This document shows, in pieces, positions 17,044 through 24,963 of a DNA stretch of 34,237 nucleotides. The stretch covers positions 1-34,237 of the forward strand of contig CAMCCX010000026.1 of assembly GCA_945873305.1 (NCBI GenBank), in the 5' to 3' direction. Source of the stretch: Akkermansia muciniphila. GTDB lineage: Bacteria > Verrucomicrobiota > Verrucomicrobiia > Verrucomicrobiales > Akkermansiaceae. A model generated the notes under the pieces. That model was given only the letters and a program-made list of their open reading frames with translations, did not search any database and was not told where the DNA came from. Positions within the stretch are counted from its first letter, which is position 1. Each line of letters opens with the position of its first letter. The position numbers and the translations under genes were made by a program.

Positions 17044-17907
17044 TCATTCCCAGGACTGGCCCAACAACTCCCGCAATCTCGCCGGATCGGTCGCCGAGGT
17101 CTTCGCCACGAAGCCGCGCGCATGCGCGAAATGGACGTCCTCGCAGCCCTCGATGCGGGTGAAATCCAAGCCCGGATGATCGTTGTGACGGGAGAGCCCG
17201 AAACCCGCGCCGCGCCGGTCCGGATACACCAGCCCCGCCACCTCGGGTGCCGCGGGATGAGATTCGATGAACCGCGCCAAGCCCGCCGACGGCTCGTCCG
17301 GCAGCGGCTCGGTGCGCGGCATATATAATACCGTGAACGGCCCGGTCGGCGTTTGGATTTCCCAAAACTCGCCGACGTCGCCGATGAAATTCAGCCGCTC
17401 GCGCAGGTTCTTCAAATAGTCGAGCAAGTCCTGGCCGATCCACCGCATCACCTCCCACAGCGGCTCGCCGGGCTGCAACTCCCCCGCCCCGGCGAAGCGG
17501 CGGAGCAGCGTCGTATCGATCGGCGAGTTGAGCTTGAACAAGGTTTCCCGCGCCACGCCGAGCCAGCGCGCCGTCTCGATCGGCCCGCGCGTGTCGAACC
17601 ATTCCGCCGGCTCCAGCCAGTCGCAAAACTGCCGCGCGTCCTCGTAAACCCCGAGATGCTGCAACACCAAACTCAGCGCGCACACCGGCGGATGGTCTTT
17701 GGGAAACTGATGGTGATCGAAATTCCCCCGCTCGGGCGCGTGCTCGTGGCCCACATCGACCACCGCGATGGAAACATCCGCCAGATCGGCGGTCGTCGGT
17801 TCGCGGCGGACGATCGGCACCGGGTTCTCGGCGATGAGGAGACAGCAGGCCAGAAACTCGTCCTTATGCGAGCCGCCGGGGTGGGTGAGAATTTGGGAAA
17901 AAGTCAT
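17044..17907 (-). CDS. MYG1/UPF0160-like DHH-type metal-dependent hydrolase
   Basis: About 287 residues. The N-terminal motif THPGGSHKDEFLACCLL corresponds to the metal-binding THxGxxHxDE segment of the MYG1 family. About 40 residues on comes VVDVGHEHAPERGNFDHHQ, containing the DHH motif. The C-terminal half has FTVLYMPRTEPLPDE and GLVYPDRRGAGFGL. MYG1 proteins are DHH-superfamily 3'-5' exonucleases in eukaryotes; bacterial members are poorly studied. The start chosen is the ATG at 17907 (MTFSQILTHPGG). An ATG at 17943 and a GTG at 17985 give longer N-termini rich in K and P. It is divergent from the membrane-protein gene at 18031. Confidence 0.8.
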   Translation of the reverse strand: MTFSQILTHPGGSHKDEFLACCLLIAENPVPIVRREPTTADLADVSIAVVDVGHEHAPERGNFDHHQFPKDHPPVCALSLVLQHLGVYEDARQFCDWLEPAEWFDTRGPIETARWLGVARETLFKLNSPIDTTLLRRFAGAGELQPGEPLWEVMRWIGQDLLDYLKNLRERLNFIGDVGEFWEIQTPTGPFTVLYMPRTEPLPDEPSAGLARFIESHPAAPEVAGLVYPDRRGAGFGLSRHNDHPGLDFTRIEGCEDVHFAHARGFVAKTSATDPARLRELLGQSWE

Positions 17908-18030
17908 GCGGAAGGGCGGCACCTTAGGCCGTCCGGGCGGCATGGGAAGTTTTTTGAAATCGCCCTTCCCGCTTGGTTTTTTCACGCCAACTTCATCCCG
18001 GCTTCACCGGAGCCGGTCATTCCTTTCCTC

Positions 18031-18594
18031 ATGCATCCCGCCACCTTCCGCCGCCAGCTCCGTTATTGGACGCTCCACTGCCTGCTCAACGCCCTGCCCA
18101 GCTTCGTCATCGCGGCGGCTTGGCTGAAATTGCGGAGCCCTCTCGCCTTGGCGGCGATGCTCCCCGCGATCGGCACTTTCATCCTGCTTTACGCCACGCT
18201 CACCTCGCTCGACGGTCCGCTTTCTGCCCCCGACCATGTTTTCTCACGCGCACTGAAACTCGGCGCCAAGATCCGCGCGTGGATCTCCGGCGTGTCGCTG
18301 CTCGTGCTGCCGTCCGAAAAGCTCATGCTGTTCATTCCGGATTTCTGGTGCGGTTTCCTCTCAGTCGGGCTGCTGGCCCGCGCTGCGGAACTTCTCCACT
18401 CGGGCACCAATGCCTTCAACTTCTTCAACGGAAATGCCGCCGACAAAGGCTTCCTCCCGATCTACGCCACCACCCTGCTGGAGGGCTTCATCCTCTCCTT
18501 CATCCTGCTGATGATTTCCTTCTTCGCCGTGATTTTCCTCCAGTCCCGAGACCGCCGGAAACTCTGGAAGCGCCAGCCGCAGGCCGAAAACTAA
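18031..18594 (+). CDS. Small polytopic membrane protein of unknown function
   Basis: A 187-residue protein with about four to five hydrophobic segments: around 15-30, 37-55, 88-105, 110-125 and 150-175 (LLEGFILSFILLMISFFAVIF). It begins MHPATFRRQLRYW and ends in a basic tail (RDRRKLWKRQPQAEN). No domain family was recognised. The ATG at 18031 is chosen because the longer open frame to 17353 runs antisense through the MYG1-like gene. typA follows 121 bp downstream on the same strand. Confidence 0.75.
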   Translation: MHPATFRRQLRYWTLHCLLNALPSFVIAAAWLKLRSPLALAAMLPAIGTFILLYATLTSLDGPLSAPDHVFSRALKLGAKIRAWISGVSLLVLPSEKLMLFIPDFWCGFLSVGLLARAAELLHSGTNAFNFFNGNAADKGFLPIYATTLLEGFILSFILLMISFFAVIFLQSRDRRKLWKRQPQAEN

Positions 18595-18715
18595 TTTCTG
18601 CTGCAACACCAAGCATCCGCGGTATTTATCCCGAATCCCGCCTTGCCATCCCGGCGAAAACCGTGCATAGCCCGCCCCCCTTCGCACGGAGGTCGTCCAT
18701 TATCCAATCGTTCCC

Positions 18716-20551
18716 ATGTCTCTGAAAATTCGAAATCTCGCCATTATTGCCCACGTTGACCATGGGAAAACCACCCTCGTCGACCAGCTTCTCCAAGCGG
18801 GCGGCACCTATCGTGAAAACCAAGCCACCACCGAGCGGGCAATGGATTCCATGGACCTCGAGCGCGAAAAGGGCATCACCATCAAGGCGAAAAACACCGC
18901 CATTCTCTGGGAAGGCTACACCATCAACATCGTTGACACCCCGGGCCACGCCGACTTCGGCGCCGAAGTGGAACGCGTCATGAAAATGGTCGATGGCGTG
19001 CTCCTCGTTGTTGACGCGTCCGGCGGACCCCAGGCCCAAACCCGCTTCGTGCTCCGCAAAGCGATGCAGGAAGGCCTCAAGCCGATCGTCGTCATCAACA
19101 AGATCGACCGCCCGCTCGCCACTCCGCTCAAGGTCCACGACCAAGTTCTCGAACTCTTCCTCGACCTCGACGCCGACGACGAGCAATTCAACGCCCCCTT
19201 CGTCTATGGCTCCGCCCGCGACGGCTATTTCATGGACCATCCCGATGACGAGCGGAAAGACTGCATCCCGCTGCTCAAGAAAATCATCGAGCACATCCCC
19301 GAGCCGAAAGCCGATCCGGAAGCTCCATTCCTCATGCTCGTTTCCAACATCGAGTGGGATGAATACGTCGGCCGCGTCGCCGTCGGCAAGGTTCTCGGCG
19401 GCAGCGTGAAAAAGGGCGATACCGTCTTCCTTCTCCGCCAAGACGGCTCGAAAGTGCAATCGAAGGTCCTCAAAACTTTCACCTACTCAGGTCTCGCCAC
19501 CGCCGACTCCGACGGTTGCGGCGCAGGCGGCATCGTCGGCATCGCCGCTGGCATTGAAAACATCGACATCGGCGAAACCATCGCCGGCAGCGCCGATCAG
19601 GAGCCTCTTCCGTTCGTCGCCATCGACCCGCCGACCGTGTCGATGCAGTTCTCGATCAACGACGGCCCGCTCGCCGGCAAGGAAGGCAAACACGTCACCT
19701 CCCGCGCCATCCGCGACCGCCTGATGCGCGAGTTGAAAACCAACATCTCCATCACCGTCGAGGACACCGACACCTCCGGCGTCTTCAACGTCTCCGCCCG
19801 CGGAGCGATGCAGATCGCCGTGCTCGTCGAGCAAATGCGCCGCGAAGGCTTCGAAGTCCTCGTTTCCCGTCCGGTCGTGATCTATCGCCGCGACGACAAC
19901 GGCAAGCTGCTCGAACCTTACGAAACGCTCTACGTCGAGGCTCCGGGCGACTACACCCAAGGCATCCTGAAAATCCTCATGAACCGCAAGGGCCTGATGG
20001 AGCACATGGACACCGAGGCCTCCGGCCGCGTCTTCATCCAAGCCACCATCCCGACCCGCGGCCTCATCGGTTTCGAGACCGAGCTCGTCAACCTGACTTC
20101 CGGCCACGGCATCATGAGCCACTTGTTCAAGGAATACGCCCTCCACGCCGGTGAAATCCAGAACCGCACCACCGGCACGCTCGTTTCGATGGATTCCGGC
20201 ACCGCCACCCCGTTCTCCCTGCAAACGCTCGAAGACCGCGGCATCCTCTTCGTCGCTCCTGGCGACGCGGTTTACGGCGGCATGCTCGTCGGAGAAAACC
20301 CACGTGTGGGTGATCTTCCGGTGAACCCCGTGAAGGAAAAGCACCTCGACAACATGCGTTCCTCCGGCAAGGACAAGACCTCCAAGCTCACCCCGGCGCT
20401 GCGTTTCTCACTTGAACGCGCCATCGAATACATCGATGCCGACGAACTCGTGGAAGCCACCCCGCTCAACATCCGCCTGCGCAAGCGCATCCTCGACGCC
20501 AACGTCCGCAAGCGGGCGCAAAAAGGCACCGAAGACCGCGCCGCCCGCTAA
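18716..20551 (+). CDS. typA: Ribosome-associated translational GTPase TypA/BipA
   Basis: A 611-residue GTPase of the EF-G/LepA group that binds the 70S ribosome and helps large-subunit assembly and stress adaptation. G1 is [10 protein letters not shown] (residues 12-21), the switch region contains [11 protein letters not shown]3 is DTPGHADF and G4 is NKIDRP. Domain II follows at about 200-290, and the C-terminal BipA-specific domain includes [25 protein letters not shown]. Length and order match BipA. The ATG at 18716 gives [18 protein letters not shown] strong terminator follows 37 bp after the stop. Confidence 0.97.
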   Translation: MSLKIRNLAIIAHVDHGKTTLVDQLLQAGGTYRENQATTERAMDSMDLEREKGITIKAKNTAILWEGYTINIVDTPGHADFGAEVERVMKMVDGVLLVVDASGGPQAQTRFVLRKAMQEGLKPIVVINKIDRPLATPLKVHDQVLELFLDLDADDEQFNAPFVYGSARDGYFMDHPDDERKDCIPLLKKIIEHIPEPKADPEAPFLMLVSNIEWDEYVGRVAVGKVLGGSVKKGDTVFLLRQDGSKVQSKVLKTFTYSGLATADSDGCGAGGIVGIAAGIENIDIGETIAGSADQEPLPFVAIDPPTVSMQFSINDGPLAGKEGKHVTSRAIRDRLMRELKTNISITVEDTDTSGVFNVSARGAMQIAVLVEQMRREGFEVLVSRPVVIYRRDDNGKLLEPYETLYVEAPGDYTQGILKILMNRKGLMEHMDTEASGRVFIQATIPTRGLIGFETELVNLTSGHGIMSHLFKEYALHAGEIQNRTTGTLVSMDSGTATPFSLQTLEDRGILFVAPGDAVYGGMLVGENPRVGDLPVNPVKEKHLDNMRSSGKDKTSKLTPALRFSLERAIEYIDADELVEATPLNIRLRKRILDANVRKRAQKGTEDRAAR

Positions 20552-20588
20552 TCCATGGCGGCGGTTTCCAACCGCCAAGCCCCTTCCC

Positions 20589-20622
20589 AAAAAGCCTCTC
20601 GTCCCAACGAGAGGCTTTTTTG
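20589..20622 (+). terminator. Rho-independent terminator after typA
   Basis: Perfect 14-bp inverted repeat: arms 20589-20602 (AAAAAGCCTCTCGT) and 20607-20620 (ACGAGAGGCTTTTT), 4-nt loop CCCA, then a T run. The A/T ends make it usable in both directions. Confidence 0.93.
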
Positions 20623-20637
20623 CGTTTGCTGACCTGA

Positions 20638-20937
20638 CAAAACCCGCGCGGCCACGGCTGGATGTATGAAGGCGGCATCCGCGAGCCACTCATCGTCCGC
20701 TGGCCGAAGACCGTGAAACCCGGCACCACCTGCAAAACCCCGGTCACTTCCACCGACTTCGACCCCACGCTGCTGCAAGCCTGCGGTCTGGATCTGCTGC
20801 CCGCCCAGCATCAGGACGGCACCAGTTTTCTCGGTTTGCTGAAAAATCCCGACGCGAGCCACACGCGCGAGCCGTTGTTCTGGCACTATCCGCACTGGGG
20901 CAACCAAGGCGGCATCCCCGCCGCCGTCCGCGCCGGC
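20638..20937 (+). pseudogene. Remnant of a sulfatase (arylsulfatase A-like) gene, C-terminal part
   Basis: About 100 codons match the C-terminal part of sulfatases: GHGWMYEGGIREPLIVRWP, then TDFDPTLLQACGL, GTSFLGLL and REPLFWHYPHWGNQGG. The N-terminal domain with the formylglycine cysteine motif (CxPxR) is missing. A TGA stop precedes the fragment in frame at 20635, and after AAVRAG the similarity ends, where the intact protein would continue (usually GDYKLIE). The frame then runs into the 3' end of the SOUL gene. It is bounded by the typA terminator. The fragment is a decayed gene, not a working enzyme. Sulfatases are abundant in Verrucomicrobia, which fits a lost family member. Confidence 0.8.
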
Positions 20938-20969
20938 GCGACCACCGACGGAAGTTCCCTCGGCTACCT

Positions 20970-21596
20970 TTATTTCAAAATCGCCTGTAGCTCGTAAGTC
21001 TGCTTCGTCCGCGGCACCGAGGGGCTGTTGTAGCCGAAAAGCCGGTAGCCCGCCGACTTGAGATTTTCCTCCGCCAGCACCGCCTCGATCGCCGCCCGCG
21101 CCTTCGCCACCTCCGCATCACCGCGCGGGCCTTGCCAAGTGTAGCCAAGCACGCTCAGGGCCGGGACGTCGCGGACGTTGACGGTTTCTCCATCCGCTCC
21201 GGTTTTTCCGACTTCGGGGGATTGATAGAGAAAACCCATTTGCTCCATTTTCATGCCGCTGCCAGCCTCGTCCTTCAGAGTCATTTCCACGGGCGAGGTC
21301 ATGGGAATGCCGTTGCGTTTGATGTGTTTGAAAAGCGTCCAGAAGCCGCCGTTAGGGCTCGAGCCCGGCGTGAACGCCGCGCGATAGGCGGGGTATTCCT
21401 TCCGCGCGACCTGATTGAACGGCCCCGGTGCCGGCCAGCCTTTCGGCAGCGCGGATTCGCTCAGATAGACCGGTTCGGACGCGGGCACGGCGGGCTTGGT
21501 GAAGTGTTTCGAGGCGGGTTGCGCGGTCCCGTGAAGGATCGACAACGCAAAGAGCGGGATTTGCAGGAGAAAGTTTTTCATCATCGCAGGTTCCAT
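20970..21596 (-). CDS. SOUL-family haem-binding protein, exported
   Basis: A 208-residue protein with an N-terminal signal sequence (MKNFLLQIPLFALSILHGTAQ) and a SOUL/HEBP domain covering most of the rest. Clear blocks are EYPAYRAAF, FWTLFKHIKRNGIPMTSPVEM, MGFLYQSPEVG and GYTWQGPRGD. SOUL proteins bind haem or porphyrin; the export signal points to the periplasm. Several start codons are possible: ATG at 21596, 21584 and 21581. The last two place the start directly before the signal peptide and may be better. It is convergent with the sulfatase remnant and shares the trxA terminator region upstream. Confidence 0.87.
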   Translation of the reverse strand: MEPAMMKNFLLQIPLFALSILHGTAQPASKHFTKPAVPASEPVYLSESALPKGWPAPGPFNQVARKEYPAYRAAFTPGSSPNGGFWTLFKHIKRNGIPMTSPVEMTLKDEAGSGMKMEQMGFLYQSPEVGKTGADGETVNVRDVPALSVLGYTWQGPRGDAEVAKARAAIEAVLAEENLKSAGYRLFGYNSPSVPRTKQTYELQAILK

Positions 21597-21625
21597 CGGA
21601 CACGGACCGCGGCAACCTCTTTCTA

Positions 21626-21660
21626 CAAAAAAAACCGCCTCGGATCTCTCCGGGGCGGTT
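21626..21660 (-). terminator. Rho-independent terminator after trxA
   Basis: On the minus strand AACCGCCCCGG (21660-21650) pairs with CCGAGGCGGTT with one mismatch and a 6-nt loop, followed by a run of T (the A run at 21627-21634). It ends the trxA transcript 23 bp after its stop. Confidence 0.87.
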
Positions 21661-21683
21661 GTTGGAAATTTCAGCGGTTCGAT

Positions 21684-22004
21684 TTACGCCAGCGCCTGGA
21701 GTTTCGCCTTGAGCTGGTCCTTGGTCACGCTCGCGCCGACGATCTGATCCTTGACCTCGCCGTTCTTGAAGAACAGCAGCAGCGGGATGGAGCGCACGTT
21801 GTATTTCACGGCGAGCTCGCGGGCCTCGTCCACGTTCACCTTGCCGACCTTGGCCACGCCTTCCAGATCGGTGGCGACCTGGTCGATCACCGGGCCGATC
21901 ATTTTGCAGGGGCCGCACCATTCGGCCCAGAAGTCCACGAGGACGGGCAGGTTGGAGTCGATTACTTCGGATTGGAAATTCGCGTCGGTAAGGTTCAGAG
22001 CCAT
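21684..22004 (-). CDS. trxA: Thioredoxin
   Basis: A 106-residue cytoplasmic thioredoxin with the active site WCGPCK (Cys30, Cys33), the preceding LVDFWAEWC strand, and the cis-proline segment VRSIPLLLFFKNGE. It is a general protein disulfide reductase and would also supply electrons to the thioredoxin-type ArsC encoded at 26491 (inference). A possible promoter, TTGACG (22039-22034), lies 15 bp from TACAGA (22018-22013), which would leave almost no leader. A strong terminator follows. Confidence 0.96.
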   Translation of the reverse strand: MALNLTDANFQSEVIDSNLPVLVDFWAEWCGPCKMIGPVIDQVATDLEGVAKVGKVNVDEARELAVKYNVRSIPLLLFFKNGEVKDQIVGASVTKDQLKAKLQALA

Positions 22005-22038
22005 GCGCGGAATCTGTATCCGGAATCCCGATACGTCA

Positions 22039-22069
22039 AGAGCCGCCCTGCGGATCGCAAGGCGGCTCT
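22039..22069 (-). terminator. Strong hairpin upstream of trxA (possible terminator of the preceding gene)
   Basis: Arms 22039-22052 (AGAGCCGCCCTGCG) and 22056-22069 pair over 14 bp with one mismatch that becomes G-U in minus-strand RNA; the loop is 3 nt. There is no real T run after it, so it may be a Rho-type or leader structure. The possible -35 of trxA begins within its last base. Confidence 0.5.
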
Positions 22070-22122
22070 GGTTGAAGGGCCATTGAAACCGATTGGTTTC
22101 AGTCAGTTGTAAGTTTTTCTCC

Positions 22123-22182
22123 TCAGAGGGAGAAAAAGATCACCGCGGCGGCAAGCACGATATTGATGATAGGTAAAACCAT
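22123..22182 (-). CDS. Possible 19-residue hydrophobic peptide
   Basis: A short frame from ATG at 22182 to TGA at 22123 encodes MVLPIINIVLAAAVIFFSL, a single hydrophobic helix. It lies on the same strand as the proline-rich protein gene (33 bp after its stop) and upstream of trxA. A 9-bp inverted repeat (TTTTTCTCC/GGAGAAAAA, 22114-22137) covers its stop. No ribosome site is clear. It could be a real small membrane protein or chance. Confidence 0.3.
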   Translation of the reverse strand: MVLPIINIVLAAAVIFFSL

Positions 22183-22214
22183 GATGAATGGGGATTTGAA
22201 GGATTTCGTCTCGG

Positions 22215-22817
22215 TCAGAGCGGAGAAAGCTGGGTCCAGTCACCCTTTTTCTCGTTGTCTTCGGCGTTGACCCAAGTGCCGGCGGTCATCAACTGGAACA
22301 CCAGAATGACGATGGCTGCCGCGAGACCGACTCCGGAAAGAATGTTCAAAAGACCTTGGCCGGCCTCTTCTTCGTCTTCGTCGTCAGTCGCCAGCGCGGT
22401 GGCTTGGGAAGGCGGAAATGTCGTGCCCAGCGGTTGGGTCGGAGGCTGGAGTTGAACCGTCGCTTTCGGAAGAGCCATGGTCGGCAGGCCACCGGCGGTG
22501 GCACCGGGAGGCCGGATCGCGCCGGTCGGTGAAGAGGTCGCCAAGCGAATCGTCGGTGCCGGTGCCATCGTGGGAGCACCAGCCGGACGAAGTGGAATGG
22601 TCGGGGCCGGAGCGGTGGGCCGTGGCGGACCGCCGGTTGCGGTCGGAGGACCACCCGGCACTGGCGGTCTCACCGGTGGTGCCATCGCCACAGTGGCCGA
22701 AGGAATGGCAGGAGGCGCATCGGCCGCTTTCAAGGTGATGCGGACGGTTTCCTTTTTCAAGGGCACGCTCGACGTCTGCTTGGACGGAGCTGGTGGTTGG
22801 TTTTCGTTTTCGCTCAT
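22215..22817 (-). CDS. Proline/alanine-rich single-TM protein of unknown function
   Basis: A 200-residue protein: N-terminal polar part with the segment SSVPLKKETVRITLKA (about 14-30), then about 100 residues rich in P, A, T and G (PPVRPPVPGGPP and similar), an acidic patch (TDDEDEEEAG), one TM helix (about 162-180, GVGLAAAIVILVFQLM) and a short tail with WVNAEDNEKKGDW. This is a probable cytoplasmic disordered region tethered to the membrane at its C-terminal end. The ATG at 22817 (MSENENQPPAP) is chosen over 22919. The KKETVRI stretch looks conserved enough to be a binding motif. No family was recognised. It is divergent from proS. Confidence 0.7.
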   Translation of the reverse strand: MSENENQPPAPSKQTSSVPLKKETVRITLKAADAPPAIPSATVAMAPPVRPPVPGGPPTATGGPPRPTAPAPTIPLRPAGAPTMAPAPTIRLATSSPTGAIRPPGATAGGLPTMALPKATVQLQPPTQPLGTTFPPSQATALATDDEDEEEAGQGLLNILSGVGLAAAIVILVFQLMTAGTWVNAEDNEKKGDWTQLSPL

Positions 22818-22987
22818 GCGCTCTAGGGTTTTTGGTTCCTTGGGAGTGACTAAGACAACTTGCCCCCGGCCTGTCAAACTCCCAGCTCGCGATTTCCCGG
22901 AAAATTTCCCGACGCCCAAAGTCGCAGTCCGGGAGAAATTTTTGATGCTCTTTCCCGCGCTCCGTGTTTCCTATGGGTGCAGCAACC

Positions 22988-24523
22988 ATGTCCTCAGAAA
23001 AGACCGCCATCACCCCGACCCGCGCCGCTGATTTCCCCGAGTGGTATCAGCAAGTCATCAAAGCCGCCGACCTCGCGGAAAACTCGGAAACCCGCGGCTG
23101 CATGGTGATCAAACCGTGGGGCTACGGGATTTGGGAACTCATCCAGCAGCAGCTCGACCGCCGCTTCAAGGCGACCGGCCACCAGAACGCCTATTTCCCG
23201 CTGCTCATCCCGCTTTCTTATTTGGAAAAAGAAGCGGAACACGCGGAAGGATTCGCCACCGAGTGCGCCGTGGTCACCCACCACCGCCTCGAAGCGGTGA
23301 AAGACCCGCTCACCGGGAAAACCAAAATGATTCCCTCCGGCGAACTCGCCGAACCCTACGTCATCCGGCCGACGTCCGAGACCATCATCGGCGCGGCCTT
23401 CGCCCGCTGGATCGAGTCCTACCGCGACCTGCCGCTGCTCATCAACCAGTGGGCCAACGTGATGCGCTGGGAAATGCGCCCGCGGCTTTTCCTCCGCACC
23501 GCCGAGTTTCTCTGGCAGGAGGGGCACACCGCCCACGAGACCAAGGAGGAGGCCATCGTGGAAACGAAAATGATCCACGGCCAATATGAGGAATTCCTCC
23601 GCGACCACCTCGCAATCCCGGTCATTCCTGGAGAAAAAACCGAAAACGAGCGTTTCCCCGGCGCAGACATGACGCTCACCGTCGAGGCGATGGTCCAGGA
23701 TTGCAAAGCCATCCAGGCCGGCACCTCGCACTACCTCGGCCAGAATTTCTCGAAAGCGCAGAACATTTCCTTCACCGGTCGTGACGGCACCGTCCAACAC
23801 GCGCACACCACTTCATGGGGCGTCTCCACCCGGCTCATCGGCACGCTGATCATGGCCCACTCCGACGACGACGGCCTCGTCCTGCCGCCCCGCGTCGCCA
23901 CCCAGCAGATCGTCATTCTCCCGATCACGCCCAAGGAAGACACCCGCGAGGCGGTGCTCGCCTCCTGCCAGGCCCTCGCCGAAACCCTCCGCCACCAGAC
24001 ATTCCATGGCGATCCGGTCCGCGTCCACGTCGATACCCGCGACCTCAGCGGCGGCGTGAAAAAATGGGACTGGATCAAAAAAGGCGTGCCGATCCGCATC
24101 GAGATCGGCCCGCGCGACATCGAGACCCGAAAAATCTGCGTCCAACGCCGCGACCAGCCGATTTCCGAAAAAGACTTCGCCGACAAGGAGTCTTTCATCC
24201 AGCGCGCGCCCGAGATTCTCGGGGAGATCCACCAGTCCCTGCTCGCCCGCGCCACCGCTTTCCGCAACGCGAACATCACCTTCTGCACCCGACTCGACGT
24301 GTTCCACGGCCACTGGGCCACCGAGAATCCCGGCTGGCTCTACACCCCGTGGGCCGGCACCCGCGAGCAGGAAGAAGAGCTTTCCAAGCAGCATAAAATC
24401 ACCATCCGCTGCCTGCCCGTCGCCGAAGCCAAGCTCCCGGACACCCTCCACGCCGCCAGCGGCAAATGCATCCTCACCGGCGAGGAAACGACGACCTTCG
24501 CGATCTGGGGCCGGAGTTACTGA
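22988..24523 (+). CDS. proS: Prolyl-tRNA synthetase, short archaeal/eukaryotic type
   Basis: Class II aminoacyl-tRNA synthetase charging tRNA-Pro. It has 511 residues. The class II motifs are visible: RPTSETIIGAAFARW, then RLFLRTAEFLWQEGHTAH. The anticodon-binding domain (about 300-400) contains VATQQIVILPITPKEDTREAV. A C-terminal domain ends in WGRSY, with the terminal tyrosine typical of this type. The ~180-residue editing insertion of the bacterial-type ProS is absent. The ATG at 22988 (MSSEKTAITPTRAADFPEWY) is preferred to 22964. A 7-bp hairpin (24526-24545) follows the stop by two bases. Confidence 0.95.
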   Translation: MSSEKTAITPTRAADFPEWYQQVIKAADLAENSETRGCMVIKPWGYGIWELIQQQLDRRFKATGHQNAYFPLLIPLSYLEKEAEHAEGFATECAVVTHHRLEAVKDPLTGKTKMIPSGELAEPYVIRPTSETIIGAAFARWIESYRDLPLLINQWANVMRWEMRPRLFLRTAEFLWQEGHTAHETKEEAIVETKMIHGQYEEFLRDHLAIPVIPGEKTENERFPGADMTLTVEAMVQDCKAIQAGTSHYLGQNFSKAQNISFTGRDGTVQHAHTTSWGVSTRLIGTLIMAHSDDDGLVLPPRVATQQIVILPITPKEDTREAVLASCQALAETLRHQTFHGDPVRVHVDTRDLSGGVKKWDWIKKGVPIRIEIGPRDIETRKICVQRRDQPISEKDFADKESFIQRAPEILGEIHQSLLARATAFRNANITFCTRLDVFHGHWATENPGWLYTPWAGTREQEEELSKQHKITIRCLPVAEAKLPDTLHAASGKCILTGEETTTFAIWGRSY

Positions 24524-24525
24524 AC

Positions 24526-24545
24526 ATCGGCCTGATCCGGCCGAT
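24526..24545 (+). terminator. Small hairpin after proS
   Basis: ATCGGCC (24526-24532) pairs with GGCCGAT (24539-24545) across a 6-nt loop, two bases after the proS stop. No T run follows, so it is a weak terminator candidate. Confidence 0.4.
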
Positions 24546-24565
24546 CCGTCAGATCTAGAATCCGC

Positions 24566-24617
24566 TTGTCACAACGGGATTCTTCGTTACGATGTTTCCC
24601 GTGACGGAAAACATCGT
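24566..24617 (+). promoter_or_regulatory. Likely ars promoter and ArsR operator
   Basis: TTGTCA (24566-24571) and TACGAT (24588-24593) are separated by 16 bp and form a plausible promoter. The -10 overlaps a perfect 9-bp inverted repeat, ACGATGTTT (24589-24597) and AAACATCGT (24609-24617), 11 bp apart. ArsR/SmtB repressors bind such palindromes around the -10, so this is a likely operator. A second inverted repeat, AGAATCC/GGATTCT (24557-24583), surrounds the -35. Confidence 0.6.
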
Positions 24618-24963
24618 GACATTTTCCCGCGCCCTCGCGGACCCGACCCGCTGGCGCATCGTCCGCCTCGTGCTGGAGGACGCGCTCTGCGTCTGCGAGC
24701 TCGCGGACATTCTGGAAATGCCGCAATCCTCGGTTTCCAGCCACGTGCAGGTCATCCGCAAGGCCGGTCTGCTGGAGAGCGAGAAGTGCGAAAAATGGAC
24801 CTATTTCCGCATCGAGCCGAAATACCGCGGCCTCGTCGGGACTTTGGAAAAATTCTTCGCGTCCGACGACGCCGTTCTGGAAACCGACGCCACCCGCGCG
24901 CGCGCCCGCCTCGCCATCCGCGAAACCAGCTGCTGCCCCGGCCCCAAATCCCTCAAATCATGA
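24592..24963 (+). CDS. arsR: ArsR/SmtB-family arsenic-responsive repressor
   Basis: A winged-helix repressor of about 123 residues. ALADPTRWRIVRLVLE is the typical N-terminal helix, and DALCVCELADIL carries the CVC arsenite site of classic ArsR (the ELCVCDL type). The recognition region is PQSSVSSHVQVIRKAGLLE, followed by the wing KCEKWTYFRIE. A C-terminal CC (TSCCPGP) could add a ligand. The ATG at 24592 lies inside the putative operator and -10, so the true start may be GTG at 24601 or GTG at 24616 (VTFSRALADPTRW). The stop overlaps the next gene by four bases (ATGA). It should repress the operon until arsenite binds. Confidence 0.93.
   Translation: MFPVTENIVTFSRALADPTRWRIVRLVLEDALCVCELADILEMPQSSVSSHVQVIRKAGLLESEKCEKWTYFRIEPKYRGLVGTLEKFFASDDAVLETDATRARARLAIRETSCCPGPKSLKS

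Noticed and set aside
17321-17330. ATATATAATA as a promoter -10
   Set aside because: It lies inside the MYG1-like coding sequence, encoding the LYMPR segment on the other strand, and no -35 or downstream gene fits.
17353-18594. One 413-residue protein starting at 17353
   Set aside because: The first two thirds run antisense through the MYG1-like gene; the natural membrane protein starts at ATG 18031.
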